Source: Pseudomonas monteilii
GTDB lineage: Bacteria > Pseudomonadota > Gammaproteobacteria > Pseudomonadales > Pseudomonadaceae
Reading direction: 5' to 3'
Length of the DNA: 64,000 nt
NCBI GenBank assembly: GCA_001534745.1
Contig: CP013997.1
Span: 2,542,001 to 2,606,000 of the forward strand
Position 1 is the first letter of the stretch; every line of letters starts with the position of its first letter. The notes under the pieces are model-generated. The model saw nothing but the letters and a program-made list of their open reading frames with translations, was not told the origin of the DNA and made no database searches. Below, piece after piece: positions 1 through 7,837 of this stretch. The position numbers were made by a program, and so were the translations under genes.

Positions 1-2
1 TC

Positions 3-284
3 TATTCACCCCGTGACAAGGTCACGCTGAAGTTGATCCTGCGGGGCAAGCGCATCGGTTTCTCGATCGCCGAATGCCGCGAGCTGATCGCCCTGTACGA
101 CCCCAGCAGCGGCAACCGCAAGCAGCTCGAAAGCATGCTGGCCAAGATCGACGAGCGCCGTGGGCAGCTCGAGCAGCAGATGCTCGACATCCAGCAGATG
201 CAGATCGAACTGGACGTGGCCCAGGAGCGCTGCGAGCAGGCGCTGGCCACGACCCTCGCCCACCCCAGCACCCCCTTGAGTTGA
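3..284 (+). CDS. liuR: MerR-family regulator, C-terminal part (LiuR-like)
   Basis: The reading frame is open from the left edge, so the N-terminal helix-turn-helix is outside the window. What remains is the end of the DNA-binding domain (RDKVTLKLILRGKRIGFSI) followed by a long Gln/Glu-rich helix typical of the MerR dimerisation coiled coil (roughly the last 60 residues). There is no cysteine-rich metal-binding loop. It lies 14 bp upstream of the HMG-CoA lyase gene on the same strand. In Pseudomonas, LiuR is the MerR regulator of leucine/isovalerate catabolism, so this assignment rests on family plus neighbour. A different MerR member controlling the same lyase cannot be excluded. Confidence 0.72.
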   Translation, partial: YSPRDKVTLKLILRGKRIGFSIAECRELIALYDPSSGNRKQLESMLAKIDERRGQLEQQMLDIQQMQIELDVAQERCEQALATTLAHPSTPLS

Positions 285-298
285 ACCGGAGACCTGCC

Positions 299-1219
299 AT
301 GTCACTACCGACGCACGTGCGTGTGGTCGAAGTCGGTCCACGCGACGGCTTGCAGAACGAGGCGCGCCCCATCGCGGTGGCCGACAAGATCCGCCTGGTC
401 GACGACCTCAGCGCGGCTGGCCTGCGCTACATCGAGGTCGGCAGTTTCGTGTCGCCCAAGTGGGTACCGCAGATGGCGGGTTCGGCCGAGGTGTTCGCGG
501 GCCTGGCGCGCCAGCCGGGTGTCACCTACGCCGCCCTGGCCCCCAACCTGCGTGGATTCGAAGACGCTCTGGCGGCCGGTGTCGAAGAGGTGGCCGTGTT
601 CGCCGCCGCCTCGGAGACCTTTTCGCAGCGCAACATCAACTGTTCGATCCGTGAAAGCCTGGCCCGCTTCGAGCCGATCCTGACAGCGGCCAAGGCCCAT
701 GGCGTACGGGTGCGCGGCTATGTGTCCTGCGTCCTGGGCTGCCCCTATGAAGGCACGATCAGTCCCGAACAGGTGGTGCCGGTGGCCCGGGCGCTGTATC
801 AGATGGGCTGCCATGAGGTGTCGCTCGGCGACACGCTGGGCGTGGGCACCGCGAACGCCACGCGCCGGTTGTTCGATCAGGTGGCGAGCGCTGTGCCACG
901 GGAGGCCCTGGCCGGGCATTTCCATGACACGTATGGCCAGGCCGTGGCCAATGTCTACGCCAGCCTGCTGGAAGGCATCGCGGTGTTCGACGCCTCGGTC
1001 GCCGGGCTGGGTGGCTGCCCCTATGCCCGCGGTGCCACGGGTAACGTCTCGACCGAGGATCTGGTGTACCTGCTCCAGGGGCTGGGCATCGAGACCGGTA
1101 TCGAGCTCGAGCGGCTGGTAGCTGCGGGCCAGCGCATCAGTGACGTGCTGGGGCGCACCACAGGTTCGCGGGTGGCGCGGGCGCGGCAGGTGTCGTCTGT
1201 CACCGAGCACGGCGGCTGA
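299..1219 (+). CDS. mvaB: Hydroxymethylglutaryl-CoA lyase
   Basis: Cytosolic HMG-CoA lyase of 306 residues, cleaving HMG-CoA to acetyl-CoA and acetoacetate in the last step of leucine degradation. The N-terminus has the family motif VGPRDGLQNE, followed by a TIM-barrel body and metal/substrate motifs including GHFHDTYGQ. The conserved C-terminal loop GLGGCPYARGATGN carries the catalytic Cys. The ATG at 299 is chosen because GGAG at 287-290 sits at the right distance; the frame is open further upstream but overlaps the MerR gene. The length matches the family. Co-transcription with the upstream MerR gene is likely. Confidence 0.93.
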   Translation: MSLPTHVRVVEVGPRDGLQNEARPIAVADKIRLVDDLSAAGLRYIEVGSFVSPKWVPQMAGSAEVFAGLARQPGVTYAALAPNLRGFEDALAAGVEEVAVFAAASETFSQRNINCSIRESLARFEPILTAAKAHGVRVRGYVSCVLGCPYEGTISPEQVVPVARALYQMGCHEVSLGDTLGVGTANATRRLFDQVASAVPREALAGHFHDTYGQAVANVYASLLEGIAVFDASVAGLGGCPYARGATGNVSTEDLVYLLQGLGIETGIELERLVAAGQRISDVLGRTTGSRVARARQVSSVTEHGG

Positions 1220-1340
1220 GTGTTACCGGCCTGCGTAAACGGGCGAAAAAGCGGGTAACAGGGAAACAATTTGACGCGTATTGCCTGGCACCCCGCCGAA
1301 CGAAATCTTCAACTGCTTGATTTTAAAGGGTTTTAAAAAG

Positions 1341-1358
1341 TTGGCACGACATCTGCTA
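1341..1358 (+). promoter_or_regulatory. Sigma54 (RpoN) promoter of crcY
   Basis: TTGGCACG followed by TGCT gives the GG (1343-1344) and GC (1355-1356) elements of a -24/-12 promoter with exactly 10 bp between them. It predicts transcription starting near 1368, just before the first CA motif of the downstream RNA. CrcY and CrcZ of P. putida are known to be RpoN- and CbrB-dependent, which fits. The upstream CbrB sites were not resolved by eye. Confidence 0.75.
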
Positions 1359-1367
1359 TCTCTTAGG

Positions 1368-1715
1368 CATAACAAGAACAACAAGCGAAACACCCAATAA
1401 CAATAACAGGCAGCGGTTCTGACATAACAAGAACAACACGGCAGAGACGCAGCAAGCAGATTTTTTTGAAGTCGATGTGCACGGCAGGTCAACCGACACA
1501 GAACAACAAGACTACCTCGAGGTAGTGACGGTCGGACACAGGCTCGCAGGCAATTGCAGATCAGCGCTCAAAAAAATACGTTTGCTCTTGACCCCGGATG
1601 GGGGTCGTTCGCGACACCGAGACATGGCTGACAATCACAACAACAGGCCGGTCCTCGATAACAATAAGAGCACGCAGCAACATTTCGGGGGGAGCTTAGG
1701 CTCCCCCTCGTGCTT
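1368..1715 (+). ncRNA. crcY: CrcY small RNA (Crc/Hfq-titrating, CrcZ family)
   Basis: This stretch has no convincing protein-coding gene but carries repeated AAnAAnAA catabolite-activity (CA) motifs, at 1371-1378, 1396-1403, 1426-1433, 1502-1509 and 1660-1667, with extra overlapping matches at 1374-1384. It starts at a sigma54 promoter, contains an internal hairpin (GACCCC/GGGGTC, 1590-1606) and ends in a strong GC hairpin. The expected size of about 345 nt and the position between mvaB and mgtC match CrcY of P. putida, as I recall its locus. CrcY and CrcZ sequester the Hfq/Crc complex and so relieve carbon catabolite repression. The exact ends are inferred. Confidence 0.85.
1688..1715 (+). 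terminator. Terminator of crcY
   Basis: A perfect 8-bp stem GGGGGAGC (1688-1695) / GCTCCCCC (1700-1707) with loop TTAG, followed by a modest T-rich tail. It lies between convergent crcY and mgtC, whose stop codon is at 1721, so it could serve both. Confidence 0.7.
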
Positions 1716-1720
1716 TGCGC

Positions 1721-2248
1721 TCACCCGTTCTCTTCCTCTTCACGCGCCTTGCGCTCGGACCTCACTTCGATACGGTCGACCAGCGTCGGCATGCTGTGCA
1801 GCACCAGCAGTGCCATCAGCGTGCTCACCAACGCCGTCGCCTCACGCCCCATGCCCGCTGCCGTACCGATCGCCGCCGTCATCCACAGACCGGCGGCCGT
1901 GGTCAGCCCTTTCACGTGACTGGTCTCGCGGCCATTGCCCTTCAGGATGGTCCCGGCCCCGAGAAAGCCGATGCCGGCGACGATGCCCTGAATGACACGG
2001 CTCATGGCCTGGGCGTCGGCACCGGCCATATTCGGGGCCAACACGAACAGCGCAGCGCCCAGCGAGACCAGCATGTGCGTACGCACACCGGCCGACTTGC
2101 CCTTGCTTTCACGCTCCAGCCCTAGCACTGCGCCCAGCAGCGCCGCCATCAACAACCTGACCAGGATCCGCGTGACCTGCTCCACATCGGCCAGGTCGGC
2201 GAATTCGGCTTCGAGGGTGTCGCCGATCGTGTCCAGCACTGCGTTCAT
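1721..2248 (-). CDS. MgtC/SapB family membrane protein
   Basis: 175-residue inner-membrane protein with a hydrophobic N-terminal half of four to five helices. The family-typical segments LLGAVLGLERE, AGVRTHMLVSLGAALF and GIGFLGAGTIL are visible, followed by TTAAGLWMTAAIG. The C-terminus is short and charged and lacks the ACT-like tail of longer MgtC proteins. Family members are linked to Mg2+ limitation and F-ATPase modulation, but the role here is not established. Convergent with crcY, as in other P. putida-group genomes. Confidence 0.85.
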   Translation of the reverse strand: MNAVLDTIGDTLEAEFADLADVEQVTRILVRLLMAALLGAVLGLERESKGKSAGVRTHMLVSLGAALFVLAPNMAGADAQAMSRVIQGIVAGIGFLGAGTILKGNGRETSHVKGLTTAAGLWMTAAIGTAAGMGREATALVSTLMALLVLHSMPTLVDRIEVRSERKAREEEENG

Positions 2249-2481
2249 CGCAAGAGGCTCCTGGCAGGTTCATGTCAACCATGGACTGCCAGTGCACGCC
2301 AGGAGTGCCCTGAATGTGGCGTGCCTGCCAGGGACGCTACCCTCAGGCCGCCGCGCGTGCGCTTGCCAAACGACCGATGCCGGTGGCAACGTCGATGCCT
2401 GCACCGGGATACGACCCGAACACCCGCGCCTGGCGTGGGTCTGACAGTCTTACTTCCTCGATCCTCGCCACGGAGAACCGC

Positions 2482-3519
2482 ATGCAACGACGCCCCCTCG
2501 GACGCACCTCTTTGCAGGTCAGCGCCATCGCCCTGGGCACCATGACCTGGGGCGAACAGAACACCCAGGCCGAAGCCTTCGAACAGATTCGCCTGGCCAA
2601 GGACGCCGGGGTCAACTTCCTCGACACCGCCGAGATGTACCCGGTACCGCCCAATGGCGACACCTATGGCAGCACCGAGCGCATCATCGGCGAGTACTTT
2701 CGCCAGTTCGGCGACCGGGGCGACTGGGTGCTGGCCAGCAAGGTCGCCGGTCCCGGGCGCATGCCGCACATTCGCGACGGCAACCCGCGCCTGAACCGGG
2801 CCAACATCGTCAAGGCCTTGGAAGACAGCCTCCAGCGGCTGCAGACCGATTACCTGGATCTCTACCAACTGCACTGGCCGGATCGCAAGGCCAACTTCTT
2901 CGGGCAGCTGGGCTTCACCTTCGACCCTGACGATCAGTTCGTGGCGATCGAAGATACCCTCGAAGTGCTCGACGAGCTGGTCAAGGCCGGCAAGATCCGC
3001 CACATCGGGCTGTCCAACGAAACGCCCTGGGGCACGATGCGCTTCCTGCAGCTGGCCGAAAGCCGCGGCTGGCCGCGTGCCGTGTCGATCCAGAACCCGT
3101 ACAACCTGCTCAACCGCACGTTCGAGGTTGGCCTGGCGGAAATCGCCCTGCGCGAGCAGATCGGCCTGCTGGCCTACTCGCCTCTGGCCTTCGGCGTACT
3201 CAGCGGTAAATACCTCGAAGGAGCGCGACCGGCCGGTGCGCGCCTGACCCGGTTCGAACGCTTCCAGCGCTACACCAATCCCCAGGCCGAAGCTGCATCG
3301 CAGCGCTACGTCGAGCTGGCACGCGCGCACGGGCTGGACCCTGCACAACTGGCGCTGGCCTTCGTCACCAGCCGCCCATTCGTGACCAGCAACATCATCG
3401 GCGCGACCACGCTGGAGCAGCTGAAGCACAACCTGGCCAGCATCGACCTGACACTGGATGCCTCGCTGGTCCAGGCCTTGGAAGCGATTCACGTCGAACA
3501 GCCCAACCCGGCGCCTTGA
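2482..3519 (+). CDS. tas: Aldo/keto reductase, Tas family
   Basis: 345-residue NADP(H)-dependent aldo-keto reductase with a (beta/alpha)8 barrel. The start ATG at 2482 has GGAG at 2472-2475; the frame is open upstream but without support. Tas-type features are visible: an N-terminal beta-hairpin QRRPLGRTSLQVS, LGTMTWGEQN, the active-site segment DTAEMYPVPP (Asp and Tyr), a Lys in LASKVAG, and LYQLHWPDR (His). The C-terminal cofactor loop TSNIIGATTLEQLK is present. The length matches E. coli Tas (346 aa). The physiological substrate is unknown. It stands alone, divergent from mgtC. Confidence 0.88.
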   Translation: MQRRPLGRTSLQVSAIALGTMTWGEQNTQAEAFEQIRLAKDAGVNFLDTAEMYPVPPNGDTYGSTERIIGEYFRQFGDRGDWVLASKVAGPGRMPHIRDGNPRLNRANIVKALEDSLQRLQTDYLDLYQLHWPDRKANFFGQLGFTFDPDDQFVAIEDTLEVLDELVKAGKIRHIGLSNETPWGTMRFLQLAESRGWPRAVSIQNPYNLLNRTFEVGLAEIALREQIGLLAYSPLAFGVLSGKYLEGARPAGARLTRFERFQRYTNPQAEAASQRYVELARAHGLDPAQLALAFVTSRPFVTSNIIGATTLEQLKHNLASIDLTLDASLVQALEAIHVEQPNPAP

Positions 3520-3630
3520 GCCGCGGAGAAGCCCGGGCGGGTGGCAGCCCTGCATGACCGCCCTCCTGGCGTTGAATCGGGACCTGGGGGGGCAACTGTC
3601 TTTTTCGACTTGGTACATGCCCGGCTGCAT

Positions 3631-3854
3631 GGGCTTACCCGCGACGCAGGTGGCGCCTGACAAGGCCCTATCGCTGGCAAGCCAGCTCCCACCCAGACCT
3701 CTGCAGCCGTCAGTATAGGTATGGCTGCGCAAGCAGCTTGTGGGGCTTACCCGCGACGCGGGTGGCGCCTGACAAGGCCCTATCGCTGGCAAGCCAGCTC
3801 CCACCCAGACCTCTGCAGTCGTCAGCGTAGGTATGGCTGCGCAAGCAGCTTGTG
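3631..3854. repeat. Tandem 112-bp repeat containing degenerate REP pairs
   Basis: Two near-identical 112-bp units (3631-3742 and 3743-3854), marked by GGGCTTACCC at 3631 and again at 3743. Each carries an imperfect inverted pair, with GGGCTTACCCGCG on the left and CGCTGGCAAGCCAGCTCCCAC on the right. This makes each unit a diverged relative of the perfect REP pair that follows. It lies downstream of the reductase gene in an otherwise gene-free stretch (3520-4168). Confidence 0.8.
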
Positions 3855-3922
3855 GGAGCGGGCTTGCCCGCGATAGCGTCGGGTTCGTCGCCGCCTGCAT
3901 CGCGGGCAAGCCCGCTCCCACA
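3851..3922. repeat. REP pair (BIME), Pseudomonas type
   Basis: Perfect 22-bp inverted repeat: TGTGGGAGCGGGCTTGCCCG beginning at 3851 (arm to 3872) and its complement ending at 3922, separated by 28 bp. This is the classic extragenic palindrome of P. putida-group genomes. It abuts two degenerate copies, forming a three-unit array. No REP-associated transposase is seen in the window. Confidence 0.9.
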
Positions 3923-4168
3923 ACGTAGACTTAGGCCTGTCAGATCATCAATGCGATGCACAATGCAGGAGCTTAAGTAGCAGCGTTTGCGGCGGCACAG
4001 CGTCCGCGCGCCAGAATTGTCAGCCTCCCCCATCGCACTTTTCACCCTGTCGACGGTCTATCGACTCTTGCCTGCGGCCACCGTGCAGTTCAGTCCGGGC
4101 CAAACGCAAACGGCTTGTGTAGGATGGTCCGGCAGCCTCGGGCCGCTGCCAGTCATAGGGAGATCTTC

Positions 4169-5029
4169 ATGCGCGTGTTGTCATCCGCTGCCTGCCTTGC
4201 CTTCGTGGCGCTGAGCGTGGGGCCGTTCACCCTGGCCCACGCCATGAGCGGGGAGGAAACGCAGCTGATCGATTCGATCAACCACTACCGCAGCCAGACC
4301 CAGGCCTGCGGGGGTGAAGCCTCCCTGGAACTGGCGCCGCTCAACAGCGACACACGCCTGGCGCTGTCTCCGGAAGGCACCCGCGACCTGCAGCAGGCCA
4401 TGACCCAGGCGGCCTACCCCATGGTCAATGTCCAGGCCATCAGCCTTTCAGGCCCTCGCAATGCCCAAGCCGCGATGCAGGTGATCGAGGAAAGCTTCTG
4501 CCAGGTCGTGCTTGATCCCCAGTTCGTCGACATCGGCGTGAGCCAGGAAGGCCGCGACTGGCGTATCGTGCTGGCCCGTCCGCTGTTGAGTGGACGGCTG
4601 GGCGATTGGCAGGTCGAAGGGCAGAAACTGCTTCAGGAGATCAACGCTGCGCGCAGCCTGCCGCGCCAGTGCGGCGGCCAACCCTTCGCCCAGGCCGGCG
4701 CCCTCACCTGGAACACGACCCTGGCAGGCGTGGCCGCCACTCACACCCGCGCCATGGCCAACCAGAACTACTTCGACCACCTCGACAAGGAAGGTCGCAC
4801 GCCCGGCGATCGTGCCGAGCTGGCTGGCTACCTGTACCGGCAGATCGGCGAGAACATCGCCGCCGGGCGCGATACCCCCCGCAAGGTGGTCGATGGCTGG
4901 CTGGCCAGCCCTGGACACTGTGCCACGCTGATGAATCCGGACTTCACCGAGCTGGGGGCCGCCTATGCCGTGGACCCCAAGAGCGATGCCGGCATCTACT
5001 GGACCGGTCTGTTCGGCGCGCCGCAGTAA
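4169..5029 (+). CDS. Secreted CAP-domain (SCP/PR1-like) protein
   Basis: 286-residue protein starting at ATG 4169 behind AGGGAG. Residues 1-25 form a Sec signal peptide ending in AHA, so the product is periplasmic or extracellular. Residues about 30-140 are an N-terminal domain I do not recognise. Residues about 155-285 are a CAP domain with the family motifs LTWNTTLAGVAATHTRAMA, NYFDHLDKEGRTP, GENIAAG and HCATLMNPDFTELGAAY. Cysteines in QCGG and GHCA probably form a disulfide. Bacterial CAP proteins of this type have no settled function. Confidence 0.85.
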   Translation: MRVLSSAACLAFVALSVGPFTLAHAMSGEETQLIDSINHYRSQTQACGGEASLELAPLNSDTRLALSPEGTRDLQQAMTQAAYPMVNVQAISLSGPRNAQAAMQVIEESFCQVVLDPQFVDIGVSQEGRDWRIVLARPLLSGRLGDWQVEGQKLLQEINAARSLPRQCGGQPFAQAGALTWNTTLAGVAATHTRAMANQNYFDHLDKEGRTPGDRAELAGYLYRQIGENIAAGRDTPRKVVDGWLASPGHCATLMNPDFTELGAAYAVDPKSDAGIYWTGLFGAPQ

Positions 5030-5056
5030 GCCAGCCCTGCCCTGCCGCGCTTCTCT

Positions 5057-5971
5057 TCAATAGTCGAAGCGGTCCACCGCACGTCGCCGTTCGTTGTCGT
5101 CCCGGCGGTCGTAGCTGGCGGTGGTCTGGATGTTGGCGTGGTGCGCCAGTTTCTGGGCAATCGACAGGTCATGCTCTTCGATCACCCGGGTGATGAACGC
5201 ACGACGAAAGTCATGGGGCATGATCTTGATCCCGACCTGCGCGCCCCGCTGGCGGGCGATGTAGTAGATGGCGTGCTTGGTGATGCGTGCCCGGGTGATG
5301 TGGTTGCCACGGCGAATACGATTGAACAGGAAGCTGTCGTCTTCCAGCCCCGGGGGCAATGCCTCGCGACGAAAGCTCAGCCAGGCCTGGAGCCGCTCGA
5401 AGACCCAGGGCGGCGCGTACTTGATCAATTGGCGGTTACCCTTGCCCAGCACCTGCACGCTGCGCTCCTCGAAATCCACCTGGCTCAGGTCGATGTCCAC
5501 CGACTCCGACTTGCGCATGCCGGTGCCGTAGAGCAACGCGATGATCGCCGCATCTCGGATGCCTTGCGGCCGGGGGTCGGCAGCGCAGACATCCATCAGT
5601 TCGCGGATCAGGCTGCGGCGCAGGTTGCGTCCCGGCGGCAGGCGGCTGCCACTGGCGGGCTTGACCTCGCGGATCTTCAGCAACCGGTCGTGAGAAATCA
5701 GCTCCAGGCGCCAGGCCTCGTTCATCACGCCGCGTATGGCATTGACGTAGAGCGACGACGTGTTGGGCGCGAAGCCATCGGTGCGCAGGGCTGCCACCAG
5801 CCCGATCACGTGCCCAGCCTCGAGCTGATGCCAGGGCACGTCGGCGATGTCGCAATCGTCGAACCCCAGGCGGTCGGCGACGTCCTGCAGCACGTAGCGC
5901 ATGGTCAATTGGCTGGACGGCGCCAGGCGAGCGAGGTAGTGCGACAACGGGTTGAGCGGAAGACTGGGCAA
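5057..5971 (-). CDS. Tyrosine recombinase/integrase
   Basis: Site-specific recombinase of about 304 residues. All catalytic elements are visible: Arg in GTGMRKSE, Lys in VLGKGNRQ, H-x-x-R in MPHDFRRAF, His in KLAHHANI and the nucleophilic Tyr in TTASYDRR. A core-binding (SAM-like) domain occupies the N-terminal third. The frame is open to an ATG at 6187, but the upstream 70 residues look non-coding. A TTG at 5971 preceded by AGGA at 5979-5982 gives a normal XerC/D-like length, so that start is used with low certainty. It has no phage or integron neighbours and no att repeats I could see. Confidence 0.82.
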   Translation of the reverse strand: MPSLPLNPLSHYLARLAPSSQLTMRYVLQDVADRLGFDDCDIADVPWHQLEAGHVIGLVAALRTDGFAPNTSSLYVNAIRGVMNEAWRLELISHDRLLKIREVKPASGSRLPPGRNLRRSLIRELMDVCAADPRPQGIRDAAIIALLYGTGMRKSESVDIDLSQVDFEERSVQVLGKGNRQLIKYAPPWVFERLQAWLSFRREALPPGLEDDSFLFNRIRRGNHITRARITKHAIYYIARQRGAQVGIKIMPHDFRRAFITRVIEEHDLSIAQKLAHHANIQTTASYDRRDDNERRRAVDRFDY

Positions 5972-6375
5972 AACGAGGTCCTGTGCACGCGGGATGAACG
6001 CTTGGTGAGATCGGCTCCGCCCGCCAGCGCCTCGGCGCGGGGCCACGGGGAATGGTACCGCATTCGGCACGTCCAGACGATCAACGCCCATCACCGGATC
6101 AAGACGTAACCGTGCCAACCGTTGGTCGGAAAACCCAGAGACGCTCGCGTGCTTGAACGTGCGTGTCATCAGCCAGAAGCCGCGCACTAGACGCTTGCCG
6201 CTGCAACACGGTCTGCCCGCCCACGACGTTGGTCGTACTGGACAAGGCTGCGTTCACGCGCCTGTCACGATCAGTACGCGAAGATGGCGTTTCAGGTGCT
6301 ATCGTTACCCTTCGCGCAGGCCGAGGTTCGGTGGCGCCATCGCCGTGTTCGACGTCGAGAACAAGGAGGCTGGCC

Positions 6376-6636
6376 ATGAACAAGATGACCTTTCCCAATG
6401 CATGCCAAGTGATGCGCTGGCACTTTCACCCCTTGGGCTTCGAAGCGACCATGGACGCGCCGCGCAGCCTGATCGCACGCGTCTTCGACCGGTCCACCGG
6501 CGAAACGCTGCTGGCGGTCGCCGGCATTCCCTGCACGGCGATCATGGCCGCCGCCGACGTCGAGCGCATCATCGAAGCCATAGAGGCAGAGCTAGAGGCC
6601 TTCGTGCCTTACTGCACCTTGCGCCACGCGGGCTAG
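6376..6636 (+). CDS. DUF1652 family protein
   Basis: 86-residue soluble protein with an excellent ribosome-binding site (AAGGAGG at 6363-6369) before ATG 6376. The sequence contains a beta-rich core (FEATMDAPRSLIARVFDR, TLLAVAGIPCTAI) and a C-terminal helix of acidic residues. This matches the Pseudomonas-restricted DUF1652 family as I recall it. Function unknown. It is transcribed away from the ankyrin gene downstream. Confidence 0.7.
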   Translation: MNKMTFPNACQVMRWHFHPLGFEATMDAPRSLIARVFDRSTGETLLAVAGIPCTAIMAAADVERIIEAIEAELEAFVPYCTLRHAG

Positions 6637-6799
6637 GTCGGCCGACCCTGGACTACAGTGGCTTCCCCAGCGCGCTCCGAATGGCCTGGCATGCTTCGCT
6701 CGCGTGCTCAGGACGAGGCATGCCGGCCGAACCCTAGACAGTGAAGCGTGATGTCCTGTCTGGCCTTCACGGCGTTCATCATGATCGCTGCGGCTGTAT

Positions 6800-7759
6800 T
6801 CACAAGATCCCTACTTCCCATTTATCCAGTGAACCCCAGGCACGTTCCTTTTTCGTGTCCACCCGCCAGACGCCACCCTTCCTGACGAGGCTGAACAGCA
6901 TTTCGTAACGCAACCGCGTACTGGGGGCCTGACGGGTCATGAGCAGCGTACGCCGGGCAAGGGGCTCGACATCGATCAGCGTGTCGTCAGGTGAGTAGGT
7001 CGGGGGAAAGCCGAAGCTGCCCAATCGCCCATACGTACGCGGCTTGGGTGTGCAGAAGCGCTCGAATATCTGATTCTGGCTGTGCTGGATGGCCGGCCAG
7101 TCCAGCCCTTCATCGTCCGACTGTCTTTGACTTTGCTCGTAGCAATCCGTCTCCCAACGATGCATGGCCAACAGGAACCCGCGCAGTACGCTGACAGGAT
7201 CCGTATCGTCCACGTCCGATGCGTCAAGCGAGACGGCAGGCCAAGGTATCGATATTTCCACGGGAGGTACCGGCGGCGCAGCCCCGTAGGCCTGCAGCGT
7301 GGCCACAACCTGCTCATGGCCACGCTCTTGAGCCATCGACAACGCATTGCGCGCGTCGCCCGTCTGCAGGTTCACCCCTGCGCCGGCAGCCAATAGCGCA
7401 GCCACGATGGCTTGGTGGCCTTCCTGGGCGGCGACCATCAAGGGGGTATGCTGAAAGGTGGACGTCTGCAGGTCGACGCAGGCATGTGCGGTCAGCAATG
7501 CCTTGACGACAGGCAGATGCCCTTGGTTGGCTGCCCAGCCGAGGGCGGTGTAGCCGATCGCTTCATCCGTGCGGTCGATGCGTGCAGCGTTTTCGATGAG
7601 ACACTGGACCGTGTTGGTATGCCCCTTGATGGCTGCTTCGATCAGTGCCGTGCGACCCGTGGCCTTGTGGGTGGACTCGATATCGTCACCGCTGGCCAAC
7701 AGCGCGCGCAGCTCGGCGGTTTGGCCTGAGGCAGCGGCCTGGAGGAGTGCTTTGCTCAC
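6800..7759 (-). CDS. Ankyrin-repeat protein with C-terminal NTF2-like immunity domain
   Basis: 319-residue protein without signal peptide. Residues about 3-160 hold five ankyrin repeats, recognisable by GRTALIEAAIKGH, GYTALGWAANQGH, HTPLMVAAQEGH and similar. Residues about 185-319 form a separate domain with an initial helix (VLRGFLLAMHRWETDCY), FERFCTPKPRTYGRLGSFGFPP, and a C-terminal sheet (RRTLLMTRQ, RYEMLFSLVRKGGVWRVDTKK). This pattern resembles the NTF2-fold immunity domain of polymorphic-toxin systems. The link is from memory of the family, so moderate certainty. No toxin gene is adjacent. Confidence 0.75.
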   Translation of the reverse strand: MSKALLQAAASGQTAELRALLASGDDIESTHKATGRTALIEAAIKGHTNTVQCLIENAARIDRTDEAIGYTALGWAANQGHLPVVKALLTAHACVDLQTSTFQHTPLMVAAQEGHQAIVAALLAAGAGVNLQTGDARNALSMAQERGHEQVVATLQAYGAAPPVPPVEISIPWPAVSLDASDVDDTDPVSVLRGFLLAMHRWETDCYEQSQRQSDDEGLDWPAIQHSQNQIFERFCTPKPRTYGRLGSFGFPPTYSPDDTLIDVEPLARRTLLMTRQAPSTRLRYEMLFSLVRKGGVWRVDTKKERAWGSLDKWEVGIL

Positions 7760-7837
7760 GAGATCCGTCTCTGCTGATGAGGTAAGCCGTCAGTGTAAAA
7801 CGCAAATGACCTTGGGTGGAACTCAACCCCCTCCCAC

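Noticed and set aside
2275..3921. 548-residue minus-strand frame over the aldo-keto reductase and REP array
   Set aside because: Antisense to a complete Tas-family gene and running through REP repeats; no domain is recognisable.
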